Numbered from the stretch's first letter, positions 55,171 through 63,509 are shown. The stretch: 64,000 bases of DNA from Ruminiclostridium herbifermentans (GCF_005473905.2 NZ_CP061336.1:4394501-4458500), one strand, 5' to 3'. Notes: generated by a model not told the origin, from the letters alone. Program-made: numbers and translations.

Positions 55171-56025
55171 TTATTGATACCATCCTAGGCTTCTAGCATA
55201 TTGCATTGCTTGTATGTATGCATTGTCATACTTTCTACCAACAGACCTACGCAAGTCGAGCATGTCATTTTCCATTGCCTGTAAGTATTTACCCTGTCTT
55301 ACAAGAGCTAATTGGCTAGCACGATAGGCAATAGCACTAGCAGAATTACCATAACTTGCTGTTTTCTGATGGTCAGCAGATGTCAATAGAATACAAGGAG
55401 CAGTACCAGCAGTAACAGTACCAATTACTTTCTTGTTAGAATCATACTTATTAATAGTTGTCGCAGAGATATTTTCCTGTGCAATCAAATGATGTCTTTC
55501 TCCACCCATAGCACCAACAATGGAATTGTAAGAGCCACCTACTTGATTAGTTCTCTTTACTTGCAAATTTGGATTAATATAATCCTTCAATGCTTGTGTT
55601 ACTGAACCGCCTCCAAAATTTATAGTTTCCTCTATAGTAGAAGTAATAGGCTTAGTTATTGTCCATGTCTTTGAATAGAACATACTACCAGATACACTTG
55701 TTGTACTGGTCTGGGTTCCATTACTATTAGCTATAGTGATTAATCCATTAAATGAAGTAACAGGAGTTATACAATCTTCTAATTCAACAGTTAGCTTAAT
55801 TGTTCTTAAATCGTCTGGGTCAGCAAATAAAGTATAAATAATATAACTTGGTGCTGATACTGAAGCACTTCTTGCATTATTATTCTCTGGATATACTTGT
55901 ACTTTTTGAACAATTATATTACCTTCTTTTGAAGTCACAGTATCAGATGATGCAAATATAGCGGTAGATGATGAAATTATCATCATTAAAACCAAAAATA
56001 TACCTATCAGTTTTTTAAATTTCAT
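55171..56025 (-). CDS. Secreted protein with C-terminal HNH-like nuclease toxin domain
   Basis: 284 residues with a signal peptide (KKLIGIFLVLMMIISSSTAIFA, cut after ~26). Residues 27-165 are beta-rich and may be a delivery or prodomain. The last ~115 match a polymorphic-toxin type: GGERHHLIAQ, then LTSADHQKTASYG, IAYRASQLALVRQGKYLQAM and DLRRSVGRKYDNAYIQAM. The HH and DH pairs are in the right order for a metal-binding HNH-like nuclease. It is probably used against rival cells or competing elements. AACGGAGGAACAC precedes the ATG. Confidence 0.72.
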   Translation of the reverse strand: MKFKKLIGIFLVLMMIISSSTAIFASSDTVTSKEGNIIVQKVQVYPENNNARSASVSAPSYIIYTLFADPDDLRTIKLTVELEDCITPVTSFNGLITIANSNGTQTSTTSVSGSMFYSKTWTITKPITSTIEETINFGGGSVTQALKDYINPNLQVKRTNQVGGSYNSIVGAMGGERHHLIAQENISATTINKYDSNKKVIGTVTAGTAPCILLTSADHQKTASYGNSASAIAYRASQLALVRQGKYLQAMENDMLDLRRSVGRKYDNAYIQAMQYARSLGWYQ

Positions 56026-56310
56026 TAGTGTTCCTCCGTTTATAATTTATTTTATGTTACGCACATGGACATTATAGTAACATAACTATACTTAATCGTC
56101 AAATATTAACATACAATACATAAAACGGTATTAATATGTTACATTTTAGCAGTATCAAAAGTAATAAGTACAGTAAATCCTGCTAAATACGGATAACAAT
56201 TGTTCATAGGGATAATTGATAACCACCCCCAGCCAAATAGAATACTCATTTACTTTCTTCATGTAGTAAACTAGCCCCCTCTCCCATAGCTTCATAGACA
56301 CTTTAAAACA

Positions 56311-56460
56311 TCAAACTTGGTACATAGTGTTCATTATGTCTACTATTACATTGCAAGCAGTAAAATTTCCTTCATACTCCTTGATTCTTGATAGGAGTAG
56401 AGTAGCTTCTTTGACCATTTTCTTAAACTGCTTTGCAATTAGTTTTCTGCTCTGCTTCAT
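56311..56460 (-). CDS. Possible small protein (49 aa), coupled to a broken upstream frame
   Basis: MKQSRKLIAKQFKKMVKEA.. is a basic helical peptide. Its ATG overlaps the stop of an upstream minus-strand frame (ATGA). That frame begins at ATG 56567 (MKYRHLKQEGVAKDVAE) but meets an in-frame TAA, so the region may be a decaying two-gene unit. No strong SD. The rest of 56026-56598 holds nothing clear. Confidence 0.3.
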   Translation of the reverse strand: MKQSRKLIAKQFKKMVKEATLLLSRIKEYEGNFTACNVIVDIMNTMYQV

Positions 56461-56598
56461 AAATCATCTATTAATTGAATCATTGAGTTTATGCTTATTC
56501 CGTCATAATCAATTTACTCTGCTACATCTTTTGCTACTCCTTCTTGTTTAAGATGTCTATATTTCATTGAAGACCTATGTTTAACATAAACCGTTAGA

Positions 56599-56724
56599 GT
56601 ATCAAAAAGTATACTTTCCAAGACTATGATAATTGCTTTAAATTATAGTATCAAAATGTATACATTAAGCATTTTAATAAGTCTCGCAAAAAGTGTTTAC
56701 ATTTTGAGACTTTATGGCTATACT
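56599..56724 (+). promoter_or_regulatory. Promoter and res-like repeats of the serine recombinase gene
   Basis: TTTACA (56696-56701), 17 bases, TATACT (56719-56724). Overlapping it, AAGTCTC-G-CAAAA / TTTTG-AGACTT (56679-56712) is an inverted repeat. Upstream, GTATCAAAAAGTATAC (56599-56614) and GTATCAAAATGTATAC (56648-56663) are two near-identical sites 49 bases apart. The set of spaced inverted sites resembles a resolvase res region that also autoregulates. Confidence 0.6.
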
Positions 56725-56756
56725 ATTGCTATAGTAATTAATTGGAGGTAATGCGA

Positions 56757-57404
56757 ATGTCTAATGTATATGGTTATCACAGAACGTCGACAACAGACCA
56801 ACATCTTGATAGAGGTATCACAGCAATAAATGATTATTGCAAAGCTAATAACATAACACTAACTGAAATGTTTACAGACCAACAGACAGGAAAGAACTTT
56901 AATAGACCAGATTACCAAGCAATGAAAAGGATTGCAAAGAACAAAGGTGATGTTATTATTCTCTCTGAACTTGATAGGCTTGGCAGGAACAAAGAGGATA
57001 CATTAAAGGAACTTCAACATTACAAGTCATTAGGTGTAAGAGTAATGATATTAGAGATACCAACAACATTGGTTGAATACTCCAAGATGGATAATACTAT
57101 GGCAACTATGATAATGGAAACTATAAACAATATGCTTGTTGAAATGTATGCTACATTTGCACATGCTGAGATGCAGAAACGTGAGAAGCGACAAAAAGAA
57201 GGCATCCAAGCAAAAAAAGTACGTGGAGATTGGCAAGATTATGGCAGACCTAAAGCAATTGATTATAGGGTATTTGAGAATGAATATAAGAAGGTTGTGG
57301 ATGGTGAAATGAAACCATTTGAATGTATGAAGAAACTCGGAATGACTAAGCCAACTTTCTATAGATACAAGAAACAATATGAAGTAAAACAAAAGCAGGA
57401 ATAA
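56757..57404 (+). CDS. Small serine recombinase (resolvase/invertase family)
   Basis: 215 residues from ATG 56757 (GGAGG upstream). GYHRTSTTDQHLDRG holds the catalytic Ser, FTDQQTGKNFNRPDYQ and ILSELDRLGRNKEDT the conserved Arg residues, and the C-terminal HTH is MKPFECMKKLGMTKPTFYRY. It would resolve dimers or invert DNA at the upstream repeats. Size and domain order are those of Tn3-type resolvases. Confidence 0.9.
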   Translation: MSNVYGYHRTSTTDQHLDRGITAINDYCKANNITLTEMFTDQQTGKNFNRPDYQAMKRIAKNKGDVIILSELDRLGRNKEDTLKELQHYKSLGVRVMILEIPTTLVEYSKMDNTMATMIMETINNMLVEMYATFAHAEMQKREKRQKEGIQAKKVRGDWQDYGRPKAIDYRVFENEYKKVVDGEMKPFECMKKLGMTKPTFYRYKKQYEVKQKQE

Positions 57405-57604
57405 GGAAGGCTGATAAGTGATTGAGTACAATTTGATTCCTCTAAGTAATTTGGCATAGAGGTTTACAAAGCAAGTTTATTATTGTATAAAAATCATAAA
57501 TATGAATATTTTACTGTTTAATACATTTTATTTAATGTACCGCAAGGATTTATAGTTCTTTTGGAGAATATTAGTTAAATGTATTAAATTTGGGAGGTAT
57601 TATT

Positions 57605-58561
57605 ATGGTAGAAGAAAAAAAATCATCATTAATTTCTGATGTTGCTGGACTTAGTAGCCCTATCACAAAATTAATCGAAACTATAGGTTCTGGAATAGGA
57701 CAATTAGCAAAACCTTGGCAAACAAAACGAAATGCTAAAGCAGACGCTGAGGCTATACAAACTATTAGTAAAACACTAAATGAGACACTAGGTGAAGTAA
57801 CATACAATACCCCTAATTTCTCTATTACTGTCAAGAATGATTGTATTGAGGAAACTATAATTTCACGTTTAGTAAATCAAGAAATTGACAGACAATTCAA
57901 TCTTAAAGACATTATCTCTGAAACTGCTGCTATTTTAGAAACTAAAGAACAAGTATCTGAAGAACCTGTTAGCAAAGATTGGACTACCCGTTTCATATCA
58001 ATTGCACAAGATATCTCTAATGCGGAGTTAAAAAATCTTTGGGCACAAATTTTAGCTGGTGAAATAGAACACCCTAACTCATTCTCTCTACGAACTCTAG
58101 ATTTATTAAAAAACATCTCACAAGATGAAGCTGAAAAAATACAAAACATATATAAGTGTTGCCTTCAAGATTTTTATGGTAATAATTATATTTTCGGATA
58201 CATAAATTCTCTAGAAAGTATGGGTATATCTTTTTCAGATGCATTAATCTTAGATGAATTAAATCTTTGTAAGAGTGATTTAGTGTATACCATATCAAAA
58301 AAGCAAGGCACATATTTTAAAGTGGGAAATACTAACAATCTAATTATGATAACTAACGAAACAGAAGCAGACATTAATATGCCATGTATTAAATTAACAA
58401 AAATCGGTAATCAAATTTTTAATATTACTAATGTAGAATACAAGAACGATGACATAGTTGCTTTACTTGAGTTTTTAAGACAGAACAAAAAATTAAAATT
58501 TGAATTAATTGATGTTACCGAACTAAGCTGTCAAAGCGATTCTATACATGAAATATGCTAA
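57605..58561 (+). CDS. DUF2806 family protein
   Basis: 318 residues from ATG 57605 (GGGAGG). The N-terminal ETIGSGIGQLAKPWQTKRNAKADAEAI is the DUF2806 hallmark: a short amphipathic segment then a charged helix. A helical centre (DWTTRFISIAQDISNAELKNLWAQILAGEI) and a C-terminal alpha/beta part (LTKIGNQIFNI) follow. The function of the family is unknown; it is common on mobile elements and near defence genes (weak knowledge). It is the last gene before the attR-like repeat. Confidence 0.78.
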   Translation: MVEEKKSSLISDVAGLSSPITKLIETIGSGIGQLAKPWQTKRNAKADAEAIQTISKTLNETLGEVTYNTPNFSITVKNDCIEETIISRLVNQEIDRQFNLKDIISETAAILETKEQVSEEPVSKDWTTRFISIAQDISNAELKNLWAQILAGEIEHPNSFSLRTLDLLKNISQDEAEKIQNIYKCCLQDFYGNNYIFGYINSLESMGISFSDALILDELNLCKSDLVYTISKKQGTYFKVGNTNNLIMITNETEADINMPCIKLTKIGNQIFNITNVEYKNDDIVALLEFLRQNKKLKFELIDVTELSCQSDSIHEIC

Positions 58562-58615
58562 AGCTAGAATCATTTATTGAGTTCGTAACTTGTATCACTC
58601 TTAGACCTACTTGAC

Positions 58616-58640
58616 AATAACCTCTTTGATTGGTTATCTT
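58616..58640 (+). terminator. Weak terminator after the DUF2806 gene
   Basis: ATAACC / GGTTAT with a 9-base loop followed by CTTTATTAT, 55 bases after the stop. Confidence 0.45.
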
Positions 58641-58736
58641 TATTATAGTAAGGATTCAATCGTGTGCTGAATTTAAGGATAGATAGTCTGAATATGTTGA
58701 TTTTAATATGGTTTGAGAGTGGTCTAGTCACATTAC

Positions 58737-58798
58737 CGACTGGAAATCGTGTGAACGTTAATAGCGTTCCGAGGGTTCGAATCCCTCTCTCTCCGCCA
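58737..58798 (+). other. att repeat, second copy (partial tRNA-Ser)
   Basis: Identical over 62 bases to 49146-49207. Just left of it GAGAG..GGTCTAG..CATTACCGACTGG faintly continues a tRNA-like 5' part, so the element may carry a decayed tRNA-Ser half. It bounds element 1 on the right and element 2 on the left. Confidence 0.9.
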
Positions 58799-58804
58799 AA
58801 ACAA

Positions 58805-58840
58805 TGGCTTTCAGGATTTTATTCTGAGAGCCACTTTTGC
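58805..58840 (+). terminator. Terminator next to the second att copy
   Basis: TGGCTTTCAG / CTGAGAGCCA stem then CTTTT. The same 45-base block follows the third att copy at 63028. Confidence 0.6.
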
Positions 58841-58895
58841 GTTTAGCGGTTATTTTCTAACATTCTTCTAACACTATGTTTATTTCTAACAAATT

Positions 58896-59819
58896 CTATG
58901 ATGCAGTTGAAAATAATTCATTGATTTTACTTGCAGTATTCTTTTTCATTTCTGTATCAACATGAGTATAAATATTAGCAGTAATTGAAATATCACTATG
59001 TCCTAACCATACTTGAATTTCTTTTAGGCTTAGACCATTTTTTATTAAATAACTTGCTGTGCTGTGACGTAAATCATGAAATCTTATATGAAGCATATTA
59101 TTTTCTTCAAGAGTACGTTTAAAGACATGATTTAAAGTATTAACATTTACAGGTGTACCATCAGAATATCTGCATACATAATCATTATCATTATAGCAAT
59201 TCCCAAAAGTGTTTTTATCCTCTTCCTGTTGTTCTTTTAATGCCTTTAAATACTTAACTACTCTAGGAATCAAAGGTAATGTTCTAATACTACTTTCAGA
59301 CTTAGGTTTCTTTTCAATATTCTTTGCAACCCTTGTTCTAGTATTGCTTACCTTTAATGTACCCTCTTTAAAATCAATATCGCCCCATCTTAGCCCTAAT
59401 GCCTCTCCACGTCTAAAACCATAGTGTACTGATAGAAATACAGCTGATTCAATGTTAGAACCTTTAGTCACTGTTAATAATTGTTCTAGTTGCTCAACGG
59501 TATAATACTTTGCATCATGCTTTTTAATCTTTGGCATTGTAACATTTTGAATAGGATTAATATTTATCAATCCCAATTTTGTTGCATAATCAAGAGCTTT
59601 TTTGATATTAGCATGATGTTTTTTTAGATAACATGCTGACAATCCTTCTTTTAGCTTCTTGTTGAAATACTCTTGTAAATCTATTGCAGTTATTTCGCTT
59701 AATTTGAGTCTTTTTGCCTTGAAATACGGTTCTATGTGAACTCTTATATTAGTTGTATACCCTTCCCATGTAGTCTGTTCTATATGGCTTTTTATGATGT
59801 TTTCAAGCCATTCTATCAT
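58896..59819 (-). CDS. Tyrosine integrase of element 2, probably 5'-truncated
   Basis: 307 residues. The core-binding domain (~1-80) and a complete catalytic domain are present: SVHYGFRRGEALGLRWGDID (Arg I), FHDLRHSTASYLIKNG (His-x-x-Arg) and WLGHSDISITANIYTHV (His III, Tyr). Relatives carry a further ~60-residue arm-binding domain; here the frame is closed by TGA six codons upstream of the ATG (ISDFM precedes IEWL), and there is no SD. The first domain is therefore probably lost. It lies 97 bases from the att copy and points towards it. Confidence 0.8.
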   Translation of the reverse strand: MIEWLENIIKSHIEQTTWEGYTTNIRVHIEPYFKAKRLKLSEITAIDLQEYFNKKLKEGLSACYLKKHHANIKKALDYATKLGLININPIQNVTMPKIKKHDAKYYTVEQLEQLLTVTKGSNIESAVFLSVHYGFRRGEALGLRWGDIDFKEGTLKVSNTRTRVAKNIEKKPKSESSIRTLPLIPRVVKYLKALKEQQEEDKNTFGNCYNDNDYVCRYSDGTPVNVNTLNHVFKRTLEENNMLHIRFHDLRHSTASYLIKNGLSLKEIQVWLGHSDISITANIYTHVDTEMKKNTASKINELFSTAS

Positions 59820-59924
59820 AAAATCTGAGATAATTCAACAATGTTAGCAATATACATATATCCGTTTATCATAGGTTCTGAAGAATTTTTCTTCTTATTT
59901 ACTATTTTTAAAAAATTTCTTAAT

Positions 59925-60074
59925 TATAAAATCAATAGCAAGTGCACCCACTGCTAATAATGGAATGGTAATTATGTAATATATGATTTTTTGATGACTA
60001 AAAAATTCATTCATAGCTATAATTATTATAAAAAAATAGATTGCAGTAGATATAAATTTCAAAAATGCTTTCAT
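59925..60074 (-). CDS. Small two-helix membrane protein (49 aa)
   Basis: MKAFLKFISTAIYFFIIIIA and KIIYYIITIPLLAVGALLLIL are two membrane helices joined by a short loop. It starts 31 bases after the bacteriocin-like gene remnant on the same strand, the usual position and shape for a bacteriocin immunity peptide (inferred). The SD (AAGGGAC) is weak. Element 2. Confidence 0.55.
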
Positions 60075-60105
60075 TTTAAAGTCCCTTACCTTTCCTATCT
60101 ATCAA

Positions 60106-60872
60106 TTAAAAATCACTATAATCAAAGCCTACTATTTGAGGTAGTGTATAGAAATTAACTCCAGGTTTAACACCAGCTATTGCACTCCACTGCATCTGAA
60201 TAACACAAGGAGGATATGTTTGACCTGCAGCCCAATCTCCTGCAATTGTTCCCGCGATAGCAGCACCAACAGACCATCCTGCTCCAGGAATTAAAGCAAT
60301 TAATGCAGCAATTCCAGCTACTTCACCTAAAGCTAAAGACCTCACCATACTTGAACTCAAAAAAATGCTTAACCCCCACCAATGAGTTAATACTTTGGTT
60401 TCTCCGCCAGTGGTGAGAATAGTCCCATTTGAAACACTATTAGTTGATATTCTATTTTTTGCTGATTAGCTGATTCAGAAGAATTGTTTTTTAATTCAGA
60501 ATCTGAAACAGTCACAGCATATTCCTTTTCATCTTCATTATATACAACCTTATTTTTGTTTAGTACAATAAAATCATTGGCTTTGTTTATTGATTCTTTT
60601 ACTAATTCTAATTCAGCAGGAGTAAGTTTTTCACTAACACTATCTGGTAATTTCAAGACATATTGGCCATTGTCCACATTAACATACTCATCTACCATAG
60701 CGATTGTTTCTTCCGACAATGATTGAAGCGAAATAGATTTACTACTGGTATCCTGAGTTGCTTTTGTATCTGTCGCTTGTGCATTTACACCGCTTATGGA
60801 ACAAAGGAAAAGCATGGACGCACATAGAAATGTGCTAATACCTCTTTTTAATTTGATGCTTAAATTTTTCAT
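60106..60872 (-). pseudogene. Frameshifted secreted bacteriocin-like precursor
   Basis: ATG 60872 (AAAGGAG upstream) opens a signal peptide (~30 residues, GISTFLCASMLFLCSISGVNA) and an acidic propeptide up to SANQQ. At a run of six A (60455-60460) the frame breaks: the original frame ends after 27 codons, whereas the -1 frame continues with NRISTNSVSNGTILTTGGET, then THWWGLSIFLSS and a Gly/Ala-rich hydrophobic core (GEVAGIAALIALIPGAGW, SVGAAIAGTIAGDWAAG) to the stop at 60106. One missing A explains both halves. The WWG plus glycine-zipper tail recalls secreted peptide families of Firmicutes. A sequencing error is possible. Confidence 0.65.
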
Positions 60873-61098
60873 TATATTCTCCTTTATTTTTGTAAAATTT
60901 GTATATTGCTACATATTTATATATATTACCAATTTACTGAAATAATTGCAAGTATCTGTTACAAAGGCAAAAGTTACCTTACGTAAGTTGTTGTAAGGAC
61001 AAGGGAAAAAAGAATAACTAAAATTGCATTAGACAAAGTGGTTAATGTATAATATAGGAAAAATAGTCGAGATATGATAAATATTAAGTACAAATATC

Positions 61099-61126
61099 TT
61101 GCAAAATTATCCCATAATGATATAAT
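61099..61126 (+). promoter_or_regulatory. Promoter of the structured leader RNA
   Basis: TTGCAA, 16 bases, TATAAT. Expected start about 61134, just before GGGAAAATTAAATAG and the structured RNA. Confidence 0.6.
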
Positions 61127-61133
61127 CTTTGTA

Positions 61134-61315
61134 GGGAAAATTAAATAGTTGCCGTGATTTCTAAGTGGTGGTACACTTAGAAACTCATGCAGGTGCGTTA
61201 CCACCCACACGTTGGACTTTCATCCACACAGCAACCAGTTATTATTATACTTGGTTTTGTTTATTTTTGCAATTATAAGTGCGTGTAGGGTCAATACCTT
61301 ATGCGTACTTTTTAA
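61134..61315 (+). ncRNA. Candidate structured regulatory RNA with pseudoknot and terminator
   Basis: GTTGC (61148) closes with GCAAC (61231). Inside are a perfect 10-bp hairpin TTTCTAAGTG/CACTTAGAAA (61158-61183) and TGGA-CTTTCA-TCCA (61213-61226). The loop GTGGTA (61168-61173) is complementary to TACCAC (61199-61204), giving a pseudoknot. An intrinsic terminator follows (AAGTGCG/CGTACTT then Ts, 61277-61313). Promoter, fold and terminator form one unit before a gene whose SD is in a hairpin. I cannot name a known class. Confidence 0.6.
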
Positions 61316-61317
61316 TT

Positions 61318-61344
61318 TTCCCTCCAATTTAACTTTGGAGGGAA
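61318..61344 (+). promoter_or_regulatory. Hairpin sequestering the Shine-Dalgarno of the next gene
   Basis: TTCCCTCC (61318-61325) pairs perfectly with GGAGGGAA (61337-61344), which holds the SD eight bases before ATG 61351. In this state the ribosome site is closed. Confidence 0.65.
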
Positions 61345-61350
61345 TCATAT

Positions 61351-61650
61351 ATGTCTTTTAGTTCTAACACAAATAGTGGCAGTAAATTTGAAAGCTTTAT
61401 TTCATCCTGTATGGATAACAGGATTGAAGAACTTAGCAATGAATATAGCAACTCGGCTGAGTATTCAGAGTTCTGTTATCTATACAATGATATTTTCAAT
61501 CAGATAAAGGAAGCGTTGCCCTCTGAATCATTAGATTTAATTGACAGGCTTGATTGCTTGCATGGGAGCTACTTAGCTGTATATCAAAAATTCTTCTATG
61601 AACAGGGATTTTCAGACTGCCGTATGGTTTTTAATTTATTACATAAATAG
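61351..61650 (+). CDS. Small helical protein (DUF6809-like)
   Basis: 99 residues, Ser/Asn-rich N-terminus, then helices (EYSEFCYLYNDIFNQIKEAL, LIDRLDCLHGSYLAVYQKFF) and the ending YEQGFSDCRMVFNLLHK. The AVYQ..FYEQGFxD ending is like that of DUF6809-type element proteins with unknown function. It sits behind the structured RNA, terminator and SD hairpin, so its expression is probably tightly controlled. Confidence 0.65.
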   Translation: MSFSSNTNSGSKFESFISSCMDNRIEELSNEYSNSAEYSEFCYLYNDIFNQIKEALPSESLDLIDRLDCLHGSYLAVYQKFFYEQGFSDCRMVFNLLHK

Positions 61651-62005
61651 TCTGGCAATATCATCTAGAATTGGTTTCGTATAATATATCGACTAAATGC
61701 TTAAATATCAAAGATTTAAGGCATATCTAAAAAATTTAGCTATTTTAGTACCTCTACAATGCAGTAACATCAATAGTTTCAGTTTATACAAAACGCAGAA
61801 CATTCGTTCGTTTGATAACATTGAAATGTGTATAGATGTGATTTAAAGTATTCTCTATGTGTGTATTTTATTTATTCTTAGTAATAATTACAAATTTATT
61901 TCAAATTAAAAAGCAGAACTATATAAGCGATTTTATATAATCTAAAAAAGGTTTTTGAATTATAGTGGAGAATATTACTAAATATGAGAGGAGGTGCTAA
62001 TATTT
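61651..62005. other. Gene-free gap
   Basis: About 350 bases in element 2 without a supported frame or strong hairpin; a promoter for the next two genes is expected near the right end. Confidence 0.35.
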
Positions 62006-62296
62006 ATGAACGGCAATATAGAATATCCAATAATCAGAATAATTGAAGCAGATGATAATGAAGCAAATCAATTATTAGAAAGTGGATTGTGTCAATTTAT
62101 AGATACTTATAAAAAGTCTACCCATGATTACGAGTTCCCACAAGATACATATATGGTTTACTGTATCGGTCAGAACAAATATGGAGTATGTTCAGAATGC
62201 AATGAAAACATGGTTAAATATGTAAAAGAAAAATGGAGCAATAAAATCAGAAGAAAATGTAAAGCGTGTGGAGCAGAAGAGTATTTAATCTATTAA
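62006..62296 (+). CDS. Hypothetical zinc-ribbon protein
   Basis: 96 residues from ATG 62006, 11 bases after GGAGG; an in-frame GTG directly next to the SD is unlikely. The N-terminal part (YPIIRIIEADDNEANQLLES) is alpha/beta, and the C-terminus has CSECNEN..RRKCKACGAEEYLIY, two CxxC pairs forming a zinc ribbon. Function unknown. The next gene starts 17 bases later, so they form a pair. Confidence 0.65.
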   Translation: MNGNIEYPIIRIIEADDNEANQLLESGLCQFIDTYKKSTHDYEFPQDTYMVYCIGQNKYGVCSECNENMVKYVKEKWSNKIRRKCKACGAEEYLIY

Positions 62297-62313
62297 GAAG
62301 GGTTAGTGATTGT

Positions 62314-62727
62314 ATGCCAGCTAAATTATATAGCGAAGATTTAATTTTGAAATGTGCCCATTGTGGCAAAAACCTTTTTGAAAATATTGGCATGAGTATA
62401 GTTGTTCTTGTACAAGATATGCAAAATAATAAAATATCTGATATATATACTTGCTGTAAAGGTAACTGTGACGACATTCTCCAAAAGCATAGGGTAACTG
62501 GTAGTGGTTCGGATGGATGGAAAGAGCTATCAGAATTCACCAACCCATTTTTGTTCTTGAAGCACGTTATGGCAATTATGAACAATATGCATGACGGAAT
62601 TGAAATTAGCCAAACAGCTTTTGAATCATACAAAGAAATTGTTTTAGCCACAGCTCAATATGTAATGAGGGATTTAACCACTGGCGAAAAAGAAAGCGTT
62701 CGAATAGATAGTATGCTACCATTCTAA
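62314..62727 (+). CDS. Hypothetical Cys-containing protein
   Basis: 137 residues from ATG 62314 (weak SD AAGAAGGG further up). KCAHCGKNLFENIG and YTCCKGNCDDIL give two Cys pairs that could bind zinc; the C-terminal half is helical (LKHVMAIMNNMHDGIEISQ, ESYKEIVLATAQYVMRDL). Not recognised. It follows the zinc-ribbon gene closely in element 2. Confidence 0.6.
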   Translation: MPAKLYSEDLILKCAHCGKNLFENIGMSIVVLVQDMQNNKISDIYTCCKGNCDDILQKHRVTGSGSDGWKELSEFTNPFLFLKHVMAIMNNMHDGIEISQTAFESYKEIVLATAQYVMRDLTTGEKESVRIDSMLPF

Positions 62728-62963
62728 AGAGGTTAACTGTAATGATATAAATAATTTATATATAATTTGATTTAGTTAACAGTAATTATTAGCGATTATT
62801 TCTTCTAACAAATCTTCTAACACTTTTTGAAATTTTCTAACCATTATGACATAAGTGTTTGTAAACAAATACATAAACAAAAGCCTCATACGAGGCTTAA
62901 ATAAAGGGTTTGAATAATAAAAGATATAGCTAAATAATCTTAAATAATAAATGAAGCGTAACT

Positions 62964-63021
62964 CTGGAAATCGTGTGATGGGTGAAACTATCCGAGGGTT
63001 CGAATCCCTCTCTCTCCGCCA
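62964..63021 (+). other. att repeat, third copy with a different variable arm
   Basis: CTGGAAATCGTGTGA and CCGAGGGTTCGAATCCC..CTCCGCCA match tRNA-Ser(GGA), but the variable arm reads GATGGGTGAAACTATC instead of GAACGTTAATAGCGTTC. It therefore comes from a different tRNA-Ser allele. It bounds element 2 on the right. Confidence 0.85.
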
Positions 63022-63027
63022 AAACAA

Positions 63028-63061
63028 TGGCTTTCAGGATTTCATTCTGAGAGCCACTTTT
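63028..63061 (+). terminator. Terminator next to the third att copy
   Basis: Same TGGCTTTCAG/CTGAGAGCCA hairpin and T-run as at 58805. Confidence 0.6.
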
Positions 63062-63207
63062 GCGTTTTTCAAGGTGCTTGATTTTTTATTTGACACGCAT
63101 CATCAGTACACACGATTTTTGAATGAATTTTCACGAATCGTGTGCTATCTTTTAAGGCTTCACACGCATTGAATCCAACATAAATATATTAAGGATGGTG
63201 CGTATAA

Positions 63208-63387
63208 ATGAGAATTAACATGCAACAGCAACAAGAAAACAAGACCCTAGAGGAAGCATTCCAAGAGTTCATTAAGTACTGCAATGTAACGAACTTGGCA
63301 AAGGACACAATCATTTTTTATGAGAATTGCTTCAAGAGTTTAAGTAAGTTCTATCCTCAGCAAGTTAAAGTACCTGTAATTCTATGA
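63208..63387 (+). pseudogene. Truncated copy of the element 1 integrase
   Basis: From about 63070 to 63364 the DNA closely matches 49238-49530, including the leader inverted repeat and the first 52 codons of the integrase. At 63364/63365 the match ends abruptly (..FYPQQ then VKVPVIL and TGA). The remaining frame is 59 codons and keeps most of the N-terminal core-binding domain but no catalytic residues. Confidence 0.85.
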
Positions 63388-63509
63388 ATTGCATCAAGGC
63401 AAGACATAACAGAAACATACCCCTCATCATTAATTGTTCGGTTACATGTTATAATATTAGAAAGAAAAAGTTCACATCCGCATCTACAAGTAGGTTTTGT
63501 ATATGTCAT
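63357..63509 (-). CDS. Small Cys-rich protein (50 aa), coupled to the XRE gene
   Basis: ATG 63509 overlaps the XRE stop as ATGA, and GGAGG lies 8 bases upstream. The peptide has TCRCGCEL near the start and NDEGYVSVMSCLDAIHRIT. Its last two codons come from the integrase fragment, so the gene was probably cut at the recombination junction and its natural C-terminus is missing. Confidence 0.5.
   Translation of the reverse strand: MTYTKPTCRCGCELFLSNIITCNRTINDEGYVSVMSCLDAIHRITGTLTC

Noticed and set aside
56327-56551. 74-codon plus-strand frame rich in Leu
   Set aside because: No SD; it mirrors the small basic frame on the other strand.
58664-58846. 60-codon plus-strand frame
   Set aside because: Runs through the att repeat and its terminator; no ribosome-binding site.
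61134-61315. Group II intron or IS200/IS605 end
   Set aside because: No reverse transcriptase, maturase, TnpA or TnpB is nearby, and the promoter-terminator frame suits a small RNA better; an old transposon origin cannot be excluded.
62776-63027. 83-codon minus-strand frame (RRERDSNPR)
   Set aside because: Antisense of the third tRNA-like att repeat, same artefact.
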